A stretch of 64,000 bases of DNA from Flavobacterium psychrotolerans (GTDB lineage Bacteria > Bacteroidota > Bacteroidia > Flavobacteriales > Flavobacteriaceae): NCBI RefSeq assembly GCF_003097635.1, contig NZ_QCZI01000003.1, forward strand, positions 124,001 through 188,000. Direction: 5' to 3'. How positions within the stretch are numbered: position 1 is the first letter of the stretch; the number at the start of each line of letters is the position of its first letter. Position numbers and translations under genes: made by a program. The notes under the pieces were generated by a model. The model saw only the letters and a program-made list of their open reading frames with translations, did not search any database and was not told the origin of the DNA. Below, piece by piece: positions 1 through 7,753 of this stretch.

Positions 1-126
1 TTTTCCAGCGACACTTTGAATATCATTAAAAACATCAATGATTATGAGCTCGAAATTATTAAAATCCCAGATAACTTTACAAAAGACATTCAGTCAATTA
101 TATATCTAAAAAAAGTGGTCAAATGA
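1..126 (+). CDS. 3' end of an unidentified gene (partial)
   Basis: An open frame enters from the left edge and ends at TGA (124-126), giving the last 41 residues of a protein ending in KKVVK. The tail is mixed charged and hydrophobic, with no motif I recognise, so no function is proposed. The stop codon lies in the loop of the hairpin terminator shared with the convergent gldC. Coding status is inferred from the open frame and its exact fit to the terminator. The rest of the gene is outside the window. Confidence 0.5.
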   Translation, partial: FSSDTLNIIKNINDYELEIIKIPDNFTKDIQSIIYLKKVVK

Positions 127-136
127 CCACTTTTTT
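109..136. terminator. bidirectional hairpin terminator
   Basis: Perfect 12-bp arms (109-120 and 125-136) enclose the 4-nt loop AAAT. The stem is GTGGTC/GACCAC with A and T runs on both sides, so it can end transcription from the left-edge gene and from gldC. It abuts the gldC stop at 137. Confidence 0.85.
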
Positions 137-472
137 CTATTTCTTCAACTCCAATTTCTCTGCAAAATAATCGCAAAAATCTTTCATGGTGTCGGCCATT
201 TTATCATCATTGGTGGCACGCAAAAAAGTTTCGGACATGGACAGTAACGTTTGATGGAAGAAGATTTTCATTTCATCTACAGGCATGTCTTTTGTCCACA
301 AATCAATACATTTGGTGGATTTTTCATTGCTGTCCCAAACGGAAAGCATTATGGCTTTTGCTTCTTCGGAGAATACGCCTCCTTCTTGTGCGGTCCAAGT
401 TAATTTTTCTGGAACCCTGTTTTCATCTAATCCGATGACGAATTTTATTTCGGAACTGCTTATGTTTGACAT
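137..472 (-). CDS. gldC: gliding motility protein GldC
   Basis: A 111-residue protein beginning MSNISSSEIKFVIGLDENRV, recognised as GldC of Flavobacterium. It has no signal peptide or membrane segment and is rich in acidic residues and Lys. In the family, GldC is an accessory gliding protein whose loss reduces but does not abolish motility; its biochemical role is not established. The start codon overlaps the gldB stop by one base, so the two genes are translationally coupled in one leftward operon. Identity rests on sequence recognition plus the gldB-gldC pairing known from gliding Flavobacteria. Confidence 0.9.
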   Translation of the reverse strand: MSNISSSEIKFVIGLDENRVPEKLTWTAQEGGVFSEEAKAIMLSVWDSNEKSTKCIDLWTKDMPVDEMKIFFHQTLLSMSETFLRATNDDKMADTMKDFCDYFAEKLELKK

Positions 473-1431
473 TACTTTTTAGGTTTGTATTTAGATTTTT
501 CGAATAGTTCTTTGTTATCCATTTGTAGCATTTGCCGCAAAGATACTTCATTGTTTTCCATAAAGGAACGCACAATTTGCCATCCAATCCAAGAACCTAC
601 TCTTCCTGGAGACTCATTGTCGATTTCCAAATAGAATTTAGAAAATGGTGCCGGACTGATAAATCGCGGAATTAATTTTTGGTCGGTATCGTATAAAAAT
701 TTTTTTTCTATAAAATAGCGCCACATATACCCCTCATTTTCCTGACACCATGTAATTTGTTCCGGCTTGTATCCCATTTTATCCGCATCAGTATAGTCCG
801 GCAACAATAAATCTTTGAGATACAATTCCTTTCCAGCATAAATCATTTGCGAGAGGAAGGCATTGTCCGTGGGTGGTGCAATTTTGTATCTGGAAAAACT
901 GGTGACAATATCCGGCAAGATTTGATTTTGTTCGAAATTTTGCTTGAGATATTCTGGAAATTCATAAAACTTATGGTCTTTGCCAAGGTATAATTCTAAT
1001 GAAATGATGAGCATGTTATTAGCATAAACCACTTTGTTCTGATAATCCATTTCTGAGATTATGGTGTATACTTTTGGCGTTTTAGTGTCCGGGAAATAAT
1101 ATTTAATGTGTTTAAAAAGCGCTTGTATTTTTTCTGTTTCCGGTTCGAAATTGGAATATCTTTTCTCTACCTCGGCATACAATTCATGCCATTGTGGGTT
1201 TTGCATTTTATCGATCCAGACCTTATCCTCATTTCCTGCAGGAAAGAAAAAAGGATATTGCAGTTGCAATTTTCTCAAATCTTGTGGCTTGGTCTCAAAA
1301 AATGCCTTGTCGAAGCGTTCCACTCTTATGTCTAAAGGAATTTCTTCAACTGCTTTTTCTATTTTATTTTTCTTATCGCAAGAAAATAAAAGAAAAACAA
1401 AAAGGAACGACAAAAAAAAGTGTTTTTTCAT
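472..1431 (-). CDS. gldB: gliding motility lipoprotein GldB
   Basis: A 319-residue lipoprotein. The N-terminus is a short signal peptide ending in a lipobox with Cys18 (FLLFSC followed by DKK), so it should be lipid-anchored on the periplasmic side of an envelope membrane. GldB is required for gliding and for T9SS-dependent chitin use in F. johnsoniae (family knowledge). The remaining 300 residues form one soluble domain with no catalytic motif visible to me. It is first in the gldB-gldC operon. A dispersed hairpin repeat (1444-1554) lies just upstream, between it and the divergent nadE. Confidence 0.92.
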   Translation of the reverse strand: MKKHFFLSFLFVFLLFSCDKKNKIEKAVEEIPLDIRVERFDKAFFETKPQDLRKLQLQYPFFFPAGNEDKVWIDKMQNPQWHELYAEVEKRYSNFEPETEKIQALFKHIKYYFPDTKTPKVYTIISEMDYQNKVVYANNMLIISLELYLGKDHKFYEFPEYLKQNFEQNQILPDIVTSFSRYKIAPPTDNAFLSQMIYAGKELYLKDLLLPDYTDADKMGYKPEQITWCQENEGYMWRYFIEKKFLYDTDQKLIPRFISPAPFSKFYLEIDNESPGRVGSWIGWQIVRSFMENNEVSLRQMLQMDNKELFEKSKYKPKK

Positions 1432-1443
1432 ATACTATACGTA

Positions 1444-1554
1444 TTTTAGCCCAGATAGAAGTGAAAATCCTTTTTACTCCCTTTTACCCCTATTTTTTTA
1501 GGGGTAAAAGGGAATAAAAAGATTGTAACAGATAGCTGGAAATAGCTCCTAAAA
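1444..1554 (+). repeat. dispersed variable-stem hairpin repeat, copy A
   Basis: Conserved left end TAGCCCAGATAGAA and right end CAGATAGCTGGAAATAGCTCC surround a long hairpin: about 23 bp of stem (arms near 1470-1492 and 1498-1520) with one wobble pair. It sits between the divergent gldB and nadE, so it is not simply a terminator. The other copies are at 12471-12554, 20610-20708 and 45361-45460. The ends are conserved while the stem sequence differs completely between copies. Confidence 0.85.
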
Positions 1555-1582
1555 CAAATTCAGGAAAAATCAAAAAAATTAT

Positions 1583-1590
1583 TATTTTTG
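1583..1590 (+). promoter_or_regulatory. -7 promoter box of nadE (TATTTTTG)
   Basis: Matches the Bacteroidota TAnnTTTG consensus, 37 bp before the nadE ATG. No convincing -33 TTTG was found. Confidence 0.6.
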
Positions 1591-1627
1591 CAAAGATACA
1601 TTTCGGTTGTTTAAATTTTTATAAAAT

Positions 1628-2428
1628 ATGCCTAAAAAAAGCACAATTCAAGTCGAAAAAGTTAACCTTCATATTGTAAACTGGTTAAAAGAGTATGCGG
1701 GGAACGCAAAAGTGAATGGTTTTGTTGTAGGGATTTCCGGCGGAGTTGATTCGGCAGTAACCTCTACTCTTTGTGCGCAAACCGGATTTAAGGTTTTGTG
1801 TGTGGAAATGCCCATTCATCAGGCCGAAAGTCATGTTACCCGTGCCCGTGAGCATATTGAGCAATTAAAGAAACGTTTTAACAATGTTAGTAGTGTGGAA
1901 GTTGATTTGACTTCGGTTTTTCAAGATTTCAAAAAGCAGGTTCCCGAAACTACAGATGAACATAAACTTCACTTGTCCTTAGCCAACTCAAGAGCTAGGC
2001 TCAGAATGACCGCATTGTATTATTTGGCGGGTATTCACTGTTTATTAGTGGCTGGTACGGGGAACAAGGTTGAAGATTTTGGGGTTGGCTTTTTTACCAA
2101 ATATGGAGATGGCGGTGTGGACTTGAGTCCAATTGCAGATTTAATGAAATCAGATGTATTTGCTTTGGGTGCTTATTTAAAAGTTCCAGAATCGATTCTA
2201 AATGCAAGCCCTACTGATGGATTGTTTGGCGATGATCGATCTGATGAGGATCAATTAGGGGCCAGTTATGACGAATTGGAGTGGGCAATGCTCGAAGATG
2301 AGGCCGGAAAAGAAGCAAATGATTTTACGGGAAGAGAGAAAATAGCCTTTGAAATATACAAACGATTGAATAAAACCAACCAACATAAAATGAATCCGAT
2401 ACCAATTTGTTTAGTTCATCGGAATTAA
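1628..2428 (+). CDS. nadE: NH3-dependent NAD+ synthetase
   Basis: A 266-residue enzyme that amidates nicotinic acid adenine dinucleotide to NAD+ using ATP and ammonia, the last step of NAD synthesis. The N-type ATP pyrophosphatase P-loop SGGVDS is at residues 37-42, and the AGTGNKVEDFGVGFFTKYGD region carries the NaAD-binding signature. The length fits the short ammonia-using class; the N-terminal glutaminase domain of the long class is absent. It is cytoplasmic and monocistronic. It is divergent from gldB, with a TAnnTTTG box upstream and about 90 bp separating it from the next gene. Confidence 0.95.
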   Translation: MPKKSTIQVEKVNLHIVNWLKEYAGNAKVNGFVVGISGGVDSAVTSTLCAQTGFKVLCVEMPIHQAESHVTRAREHIEQLKKRFNNVSSVEVDLTSVFQDFKKQVPETTDEHKLHLSLANSRARLRMTALYYLAGIHCLLVAGTGNKVEDFGVGFFTKYGDGGVDLSPIADLMKSDVFALGAYLKVPESILNASPTDGLFGDDRSDEDQLGASYDELEWAMLEDEAGKEANDFTGREKIAFEIYKRLNKTNQHKMNPIPICLVHRN

Positions 2429-2448
2429 CGGTATTTTATCTAAAAAAA

Positions 2449-2480
2449 TTTGAACTGTCGCTATTTTTTTACTAAATTTA
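2449..2480 (+). promoter_or_regulatory. putative promoter of the NarL-type regulator
   Basis: TTTG (2449-2452) and TAAATTTA (2473-2480) are separated by 20 bp, close to the Bacteroidota -33/-7 arrangement. The -7 box has one mismatch in its last base. The ATG follows at 2523. Confidence 0.5.
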
Positions 2481-2522
2481 TAATCCCATTCTGATAAAAA
2501 ATATCTCTTAAAAAATAAAGTC

Positions 2523-3152
2523 ATGATTAAAGTCTGCCTCGCTGATAATTATCCGGTCGTACATTTTGGTGTGAAGTCTTACTTTAAAGACCACACTAAT
2601 ATTAGTATCGTAGCTAACGTTGGGAATTTCTCAATGGTTAAAGATGTCCTGAATACAAAGGACATAGATGTTTTAATAATTGATTTAGATTTAGAAGGAC
2701 TCTCTAGCCTTTTTGAGCTTAAGGCAATCATAAAAAATTACCCAAAAACTAAAATCATCATTTTTAGCGGCCAACCTGAACAGATTTATGCGCCAAATGC
2801 TATAAAAGCCGGCATTTCAGGTTATGTTCACAAAACTGCAAAATTAGAAACATTAGGCGTTGCCATCACAAAAGTGCATTTAGGCCAAATCATCCTGAAT
2901 GAAGCTGTTAAGAAAAATCTAGCCCTGATTGCCAAACAAAACAAGAGTGAACGATTGTATAGAAAATTATCCAATAGAGAAATTGAAGTGTTGCGTTATT
3001 TGAGTGGTGGTAAAAAAAATAACGAAATTTCAGCAATTCTTGGTTTGAATGAAAAAACTATTAGTACCTATAAATTGCGATTGCTGACCAAACTGAACGT
3101 GACCAATTTAGTAGATTTAGTGAATAAGGCAAAAACTCTGGAAATCGTCTAA
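2523..3152 (+). CDS. NarL/FixJ-family response regulator
   Basis: A 209-residue two-domain regulator. The receiver domain (residues 1-120) has Asp8, the phospho-acceptor Asp54 in LIIDLDLEG, Ser82 and Lys104. A LuxR-type helix-turn-helix occupies about 149-195 (LSNREIEVLRYL, then NEISAILGLNEKTIS). It should bind DNA when phosphorylated, but no sensor kinase is adjacent, so its signal and targets are unknown. Its last bases overlap the convergent dnaG by 4 bp, leaving no room for a private terminator. The class is certain; the specific pathway is not. Confidence 0.85.
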   Translation: MIKVCLADNYPVVHFGVKSYFKDHTNISIVANVGNFSMVKDVLNTKDIDVLIIDLDLEGLSSLFELKAIIKNYPKTKIIIFSGQPEQIYAPNAIKAGISGYVHKTAKLETLGVAITKVHLGQIILNEAVKKNLALIAKQNKSERLYRKLSNREIEVLRYLSGGKKNNEISAILGLNEKTISTYKLRLLTKLNVTNLVDLVNKAKTLEIV

Positions 3153-5125
3153 TTATATCGAGACATTACCCTGCCAAGCTTTTTAGAAAAGGAGTTAATT
3201 AATTTGTAGTAATCCATTACCATCGATAAGGGTTCTGAATTGTCAGCATCTGGTTCTAAAGAAATGGATTTTTTTAATTCCTCAATTATTGCATCAACCA
3301 AGAACCAACGCATGGTTAAAATCGTTTCAGAGACATATTGAGCAATGCTCTGGTCTTTCAGTTTAACAATAATTTGTTGCCCTTCCCAATTGTGCAATGC
3401 TTGTTGTTCTTCTATCATTAATAGACTGGTAACTTCTTGCGAAAATTTAGGCTCTAAGTGCATTAAATACTGTTCAATCTGAAAGGTTTCATTTTGATGG
3501 AAATAATTAATCAAATTATTGTAAATTTCTCTAAATAAAGGATTCGACAACTCTACCTCATCTTCTTGTAGGCTTAAATAGATTCTTTGGTAGACTTTGT
3601 ATTCTTTCTTTTCGGTTATATTTTCAATCTCGCCTTCTTTGTTACTTTTCAAAAGGATATCTTCAAATTCTTCTATTTTGTTTCCATATGACAATAGAAT
3701 TTCTATGATTTTTTTTTCTAACTCATAGAGAACATCAACCTTTTCTAAGGCAATCGAATCCGTGTTTTTTACTACTTCAAAGGCTTTCTGTTCCTGTTTC
3801 CCTTTTTTGACTGTTTCTGAAATGTCCTTTTGAACCAGTTGCGCCAGCGTATTCAACAAAACCTGCTCAGAGATATCCATGATTCGTGAACATTCCTGAA
3901 TGTAGATTTCACGTTTAATGCGATCCGGTATTTTAGAAATACTCAGAACCATATCTCGAATTAAATCGGCTTTTTTTATCGGATCATTCTTGGCTTCATT
4001 CATTAAAAGAGACGCCTTGAACTGAATAAAGTCCTTTGCATTATTTTCGAGATATAAAACCAAATCCTCGTAAGGCGTTTTCTTGGCAAAACTATCTGGA
4101 TCCTCTCCTTCTGGAAAAGTACATACTTTTACATTCATGCCTTCCTCAAGAATCAAATCGATTCCTCGAATGGAAGCACGAAGCCCTGCCGCATCGCCAT
4201 CATAAAGCACGGTAATGTTTTTAGTTAACCTGTTGATTAATCTAATTTGATCGGAAGTCAAAGCCGTTCCTGAGGAAGCGACGACATTTTCTATTCCGGA
4301 TTGATTGAACTGAATCACATCGGTATATCCTTCAACCAAATAACAATTGTCCTGCTTGGCGATGGCTTGTTTTGCTTGAAAAATACCATACAAAACTTTA
4401 CTCTTGTGATAAATATCGCTTTCGGGTGAATTTAAATATTTTGCCGCTTTTTTATCATTACCTAAAATTCTGGCGCCAAAACCCAAGATTCGTCCCGACA
4501 TACTTTGTATGGGAAACATAACTCTACCCCGAAAACGGTCGATCAGTTTTTCTTCTTTTACAATTGTTAAACCAGTACTTTCCAAGAACTCTAATTTATA
4601 TCCTTTTCCTAAAGCTTCTTTGGAAAATGAATCCCAAACTTCAGGAGAATATCCAAGTGCAAATTTTTTAATGGTTTCGTTGGTAAAACCTCTTTCCCTA
4701 AAATAGGAATAACCAATGGCTTTGCCCTCTTCCGCATGCAATAAGGTTTCATGAAAATAGTTTTTGGCGAATTCCGAAACAAGATACATGCTTTCCCGAA
4801 CATCGGTATTTGCTTTTTCCTCGTCAGTTTGTTCGGTTTCTTCAATTTCAATATTGTATTTTTTGGCCAAATACCGAATGGCTTCTGGATAGGTGAAATG
4901 TTCGTGCTCCATTAGAAAAGCAACAGAATTTCCTCCTTTTCCAGAACTGAAATCTTTCCAAATTTGTTTTACTGGCGAAACCATGAATGATGGCGAACGC
5001 TCGTCAGAAAAAGGGCTTAATCCTTTATAATTACTTCCTGCCCGTTTTAATACTACAAAATCGCCAATCACCTCTTCTACTCGAGCGGTTTCGAAAACGG
5101 TGTCTATAGTGGATTTTGAAATCAA
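3149..5125 (-). CDS. dnaG: DNA primase, zinc ligands missing
   Basis: A 658-residue DnaG, which makes RNA primers for replication. The order is an N-terminal zinc-ribbon-like fold (about 25-65), the RNA polymerase domain with TOPRIM (VEGYTDV around 264-270, YDGDAAG around 308-314), and a C-terminal helicase-interaction region. The catalytic Glu265 and the DGD acidic pair are present. The zinc positions are not: the usual C-P-F-H is SPFS (37-40) and the usual C-F-G-C is DFSS (58-61). The rest of that module (SPSFMVSPVKQIWK) is well conserved, so loss of metal binding rather than loss of the fold is inferred. Confidence 0.95.
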   Translation of the reverse strand: MISKSTIDTVFETARVEEVIGDFVVLKRAGSNYKGLSPFSDERSPSFMVSPVKQIWKDFSSGKGGNSVAFLMEHEHFTYPEAIRYLAKKYNIEIEETEQTDEEKANTDVRESMYLVSEFAKNYFHETLLHAEEGKAIGYSYFRERGFTNETIKKFALGYSPEVWDSFSKEALGKGYKLEFLESTGLTIVKEEKLIDRFRGRVMFPIQSMSGRILGFGARILGNDKKAAKYLNSPESDIYHKSKVLYGIFQAKQAIAKQDNCYLVEGYTDVIQFNQSGIENVVASSGTALTSDQIRLINRLTKNITVLYDGDAAGLRASIRGIDLILEEGMNVKVCTFPEGEDPDSFAKKTPYEDLVLYLENNAKDFIQFKASLLMNEAKNDPIKKADLIRDMVLSISKIPDRIKREIYIQECSRIMDISEQVLLNTLAQLVQKDISETVKKGKQEQKAFEVVKNTDSIALEKVDVLYELEKKIIEILLSYGNKIEEFEDILLKSNKEGEIENITEKKEYKVYQRIYLSLQEDEVELSNPLFREIYNNLINYFHQNETFQIEQYLMHLEPKFSQEVTSLLMIEEQQALHNWEGQQIIVKLKDQSIAQYVSETILTMRWFLVDAIIEELKKSISLEPDADNSEPLSMVMDYYKLINSFSKKLGRVMSRYN

Positions 5126-5138
5126 TTTGCTTTAGGTT

Positions 5139-5162
5139 CAAAGTTACAAAGCAACAAAGTTA
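5139..5162. repeat. 8-nt word array upstream of dnaG
   Basis: Three tandem 8-mers (CAAAGTTA, CAAAGCAA, CAAAGTTA) in the 5' flank of dnaG. One of several short-period arrays in this window. Confidence 0.6.
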
Positions 5163-5181
5163 CACGTTTTTAACCAATCAA

Positions 5182-5212
5182 AAACCTTTCGGAGTGAAAC
5201 TCTGAAAGGTTT
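5182..5212 (-). terminator. terminator of the sigma-factor operon
   Basis: 14-bp arms (5182-5195, 5199-5212) with one imperfect pair and a 3-nt loop, followed on the minus strand by a T run. It lies 30 bp past the stop of the last gene of the leftward operon. Confidence 0.75.
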
Positions 5213-5241
5213 AAAAAAAATATAAAAGAAACTCCCTAAAC

Positions 5242-6294
5242 TTAATTGATATCAAATCGTAAACCCAACGAAACATTATTTTGATCTACTGTATTATCAT
5301 TAAACAACGGACTAATGTCGTATTTTGCATACAAGCTAACTGCTTTATACCCTACATAAGCACTTGCACCATAAATAAAATCGGTGGTGTTGTAATTTCC
5401 TTTTATTCTTTGTTTAACGTCATGACCATCCGAATCTTCATAAAATAAAATCTGTTTTGATTTTAAATTTGCTCCTGCATAACCTCCCAAACCTACTCGA
5501 AAACTTTGATGGGTTTTAAAAATAGTTTTATCTCCTTTTTTATCAGTGCCAGAAAAATCAAATTCTAAATGAATCGGCGCTACTAAATACACATTGCGAA
5601 AGCGTGAATCATCGAGGTGAACTGGACTTGACTCCAAATTGGTTTGATATCCCGATTCAACAAAATACCTATTGTCAGTTGGACGTAAATTGTTATACAT
5701 TACTGACATTCCATATTTTGCATGAAGCAAATTGCTGTTTTTGAAAATTCTGGTGTTAGCCGTAACGCCCCATTCATAGAAATGCGAACCCAAATATCTA
5801 TAATCCGAATTGGCAACCGCCTTATTTGTAGCCAGATTGTTTAATCCTAAAGCAAAAACAAATTGGGAAGTCGTTCTACGAAAGTTCTTAATTGAATCCT
5901 GATATTTTTGATATTTATCATGGTTTTTCCCATTCGATTTACTAAAAATGAAATAATTAAAATCGTCTTTTGTAGCTATTTTACCGTCAACTTTCTCTTG
6001 TACTAAAGTCACTAATTCATTTTGAGCTTGAGAAATTCTGAATTCAATAGCTTTTGCTCTTGATTCAGCCAGTTTCAGTTTTTTTTCATCGGCTTGTTCT
6101 TTGGTAATGACACCTTTTTCTAGTTCAATATTTACGGCTTCTATTTCTTCTTTCAAGCCTGCTTTCTCTTCTTTAGTAATGTTCTCAATTTTTGTAGCAA
6201 TTGTTTTTGCTCGTGATTCAAAGGTTTCTTGCGAAAAAACTTTGGACAGAAATAGGCATAGGAATCCTGTTAAGTAAATGGTAAAATTTCTCAT
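5242..6294 (-). CDS. outer-membrane-like protein with periplasmic coiled coil, in ECF sigma operon
   Basis: A 350-residue secreted protein. The signal peptide (residues 1-21) ends in FSQ. Residues 30-110 are very rich in Glu and Lys with heptad-like spacing (ITKEEKAGLKEEIEAV; GVITKEQADEKKLKLAE), predicting a coiled coil. The C-terminal 200 residues alternate aromatic and polar residues and end in LGLRFDIN, as in a small outer-membrane beta barrel. No characterised family was recognised. It is third in an operon after an ECF sigma factor and a one-pass membrane protein. By position it could be either a target or a sensor of that system; this is inference. Confidence 0.7.
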   Translation of the reverse strand: MRNFTIYLTGFLCLFLSKVFSQETFESRAKTIATKIENITKEEKAGLKEEIEAVNIELEKGVITKEQADEKKLKLAESRAKAIEFRISQAQNELVTLVQEKVDGKIATKDDFNYFIFSKSNGKNHDKYQKYQDSIKNFRRTTSQFVFALGLNNLATNKAVANSDYRYLGSHFYEWGVTANTRIFKNSNLLHAKYGMSVMYNNLRPTDNRYFVESGYQTNLESSPVHLDDSRFRNVYLVAPIHLEFDFSGTDKKGDKTIFKTHQSFRVGLGGYAGANLKSKQILFYEDSDGHDVKQRIKGNYNTTDFIYGASAYVGYKAVSLYAKYDISPLFNDNTVDQNNVSLGLRFDIN

Positions 6295-6344
6295 GTTGTT
6301 TTGATTTTTAAATCCACCTAAGGCGGAAAGGTTGATGATTTGAT

Positions 6345-7046
6345 TTATTGGTAATTGCGATTGGCTATAGCCACTTTTACAGTTTTGTAATTTTTATCGA
6401 TGGTATTAATTACTTTTTCTCGAAACGAAAGCTCCAGTTCCCCATCTACTTGTGAAAGTAGATTTTGAGCATCTACTTTAATTGATGACTTCGAAGTTGC
6501 ATTTTTTGAAGGAATTTCGACAGCTGTTATTCGTTCGTCAACTTTAACATTGTCTTGATTTAAAGGATTTAATTGTTCTGATTTTTGATTGATGATGTTA
6601 TTAGGTGTTGGGTGTTCGTTATTCGGTGTTGAGTTTTGTGCGACTTGATTTTTAATAATTAATTCTGATTCTTTAGGATTGCTTTTTTTCTTTTTAACTT
6701 CTGAAACTTCAGCTACACTTTGAGATTGTACGCTTGGTACAATTCCCTTATTTGTTTCTTCATGGATTGTATTTGGGGAAGGTTTAACTATTTCATTAGC
6801 ATCTAGAACAACATCGTTTCTTCTCGTATCCACCAGTTCTTCGGTTTGACTAAAAAACAGCGCTCCAATGCATAAAAATCCAATTATGCTTGCGGCAAGA
6901 TACAACCAATCGTAACTGCGTTTTGATTTTTTTTGTTCGGCAACAGTTAGCATCGCATCCAATCTATCCCATGAATTTGTACTGGGGTTAATTTCCCGTT
7001 GATTCAATTTATTTTGGAAATCGGTTTCAAGTTTAGTTGGTTCCAT
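6345..7046 (-). CDS. single-pass membrane protein, probable anti-sigma factor
   Basis: A 233-residue protein with a cytoplasmic N-terminus of about 46 residues (containing SWDRLDAMLTVAEQKK), one membrane helix at about 47-66 (YLAASIIGFLCIGALFF), and a long, Asn/Ser/Lys-rich, low-complexity periplasmic part. Its start overlaps the upstream ECF sigma gene by 14 bp. Topology and coupling suggest a membrane anti-sigma factor, although no zinc-type anti-sigma motif is visible. Residues 139-150 (STPNNEHPTPNN) are the translation of a 7-nt word array. No enzyme function is apparent. Confidence 0.65.
   Translation of the reverse strand: MEPTKLETDFQNKLNQREINPSTNSWDRLDAMLTVAEQKKSKRSYDWLYLAASIIGFLCIGALFFSQTEELVDTRRNDVVLDANEIVKPSPNTIHEETNKGIVPSVQSQSVAEVSEVKKKKSNPKESELIIKNQVAQNSTPNNEHPTPNNIINQKSEQLNPLNQDNVKVDERITAVEIPSKNATSKSSIKVDAQNLLSQVDGELELSFREKVINTIDKNYKTVKVAIANRNYQ
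6597..6632. repeat. 7-nt word array inside the probable anti-sigma gene
   Basis: GGTGTTG, GGTGTTC, GTTATTC, GGTGTTG run in tandem on the plus strand; on the coding strand they encode STPNNEHPTPNN (residues 139-150). Confidence 0.7.
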
Positions 7047-7593
7047 TATTGTAATTTTTTAACTTAATTATTTGTTCTTGAAGCATTTTCCGGGCATGTG
7101 ACAGTTGCGATTTTGAAGTGCCCTCCTTAATTCCAAGCATTGTTGCAATTTCATGATGCTTGTACCCTTCTATGGCATATAAATTAAAAATCATTTTATA
7201 CCCATCAGGCAAATTATCAATCAAAAACTGAATGTCATCCACACTAAAATTGCTTTCAATGCCATTAAAACCATCTTCATTATAGTGTTCCTCTTCCAGA
7301 AAACTTACTTTTTTATGAACTCTGATATAGGAGATGCATTCGTTTACCATAATTCGCCTAATCCATCCTTCAAAACTGCCTTTGTGATCAAAATTTTTCA
7401 AATTGGTAAAAACTTTCATAAAAGCAGTAATCATTAAATCCTCGGCATGATGCAAATCTTTAATGTATTGACGGCACACACTTAACATTTTTGGAGAGAA
7501 TTTCGTATAAATCACTTGCTGCGCCTGACGATTGTTTTCGACAGCCAACTGTATGATTCCAATTTCATCCTGATGTAAGTTGATTACTTTCAT
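7033..7593 (-). CDS. ECF-type RNA polymerase sigma factor
   Basis: A 186-residue sigma-70 family protein of extracytoplasmic-function type. Region 2 lies in the first half (QQVIYTKFSPKMLSVCRQYI, then DAEDLM-like HHAEDLMITAFMKVF), and region 4 carries the helix-turn-helix (GYKHHEIATMLGIKEGTSKSQL). The frame is open to 7635, but the extra 14 residues (MVLIYYLKVYYLVL) look like translated leader. Met at 7593 (MKVINLHQDEIG) is preferred. It heads the operon with the probable anti-sigma and outer-membrane proteins and should direct polymerase to an envelope regulon; the signal is unknown. Confidence 0.88.
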   Translation of the reverse strand: MKVINLHQDEIGIIQLAVENNRQAQQVIYTKFSPKMLSVCRQYIKDLHHAEDLMITAFMKVFTNLKNFDHKGSFEGWIRRIMVNECISYIRVHKKVSFLEEEHYNEDGFNGIESNFSVDDIQFLIDNLPDGYKMIFNLYAIEGYKHHEIATMLGIKEGTSKSQLSHARKMLQEQIIKLKNYNNGTN

Positions 7594-7753
7594 TAAAACA
7601 AGATAATAGACTTTTAGATAATAGATTAATACCAACTGATTCTATTAGCATAGACGAGAAAGGTTGCAAAAAGGTTGCATCAATATTAAAAAATTTAAAA
7701 ATTAAATGATTTAAAAATTGTAAACCCCTGTAAATATTGGATAATTTAAGAAA

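Noticed and set aside
1106..1517. Three plus-strand frames of 75-131 codons opposite gldB
   Set aside because: They are antisense to the clear GldB frame, partly run through repeat copy A, and are rich in Cys, Ser and Phe as shadow frames of AT-rich genes are.
1444..1554. Hairpin repeat copies as ordinary terminators
   Set aside because: Copy A lies between divergent genes where no transcript ends, and the conserved ends extend well beyond the stem.
7594..7635. Longer start for the ECF sigma factor
   Set aside because: The added residues (MVLIYYLKVYYLVL) are unlike sigma N-termini and lie in an A/T-rich word-like leader.
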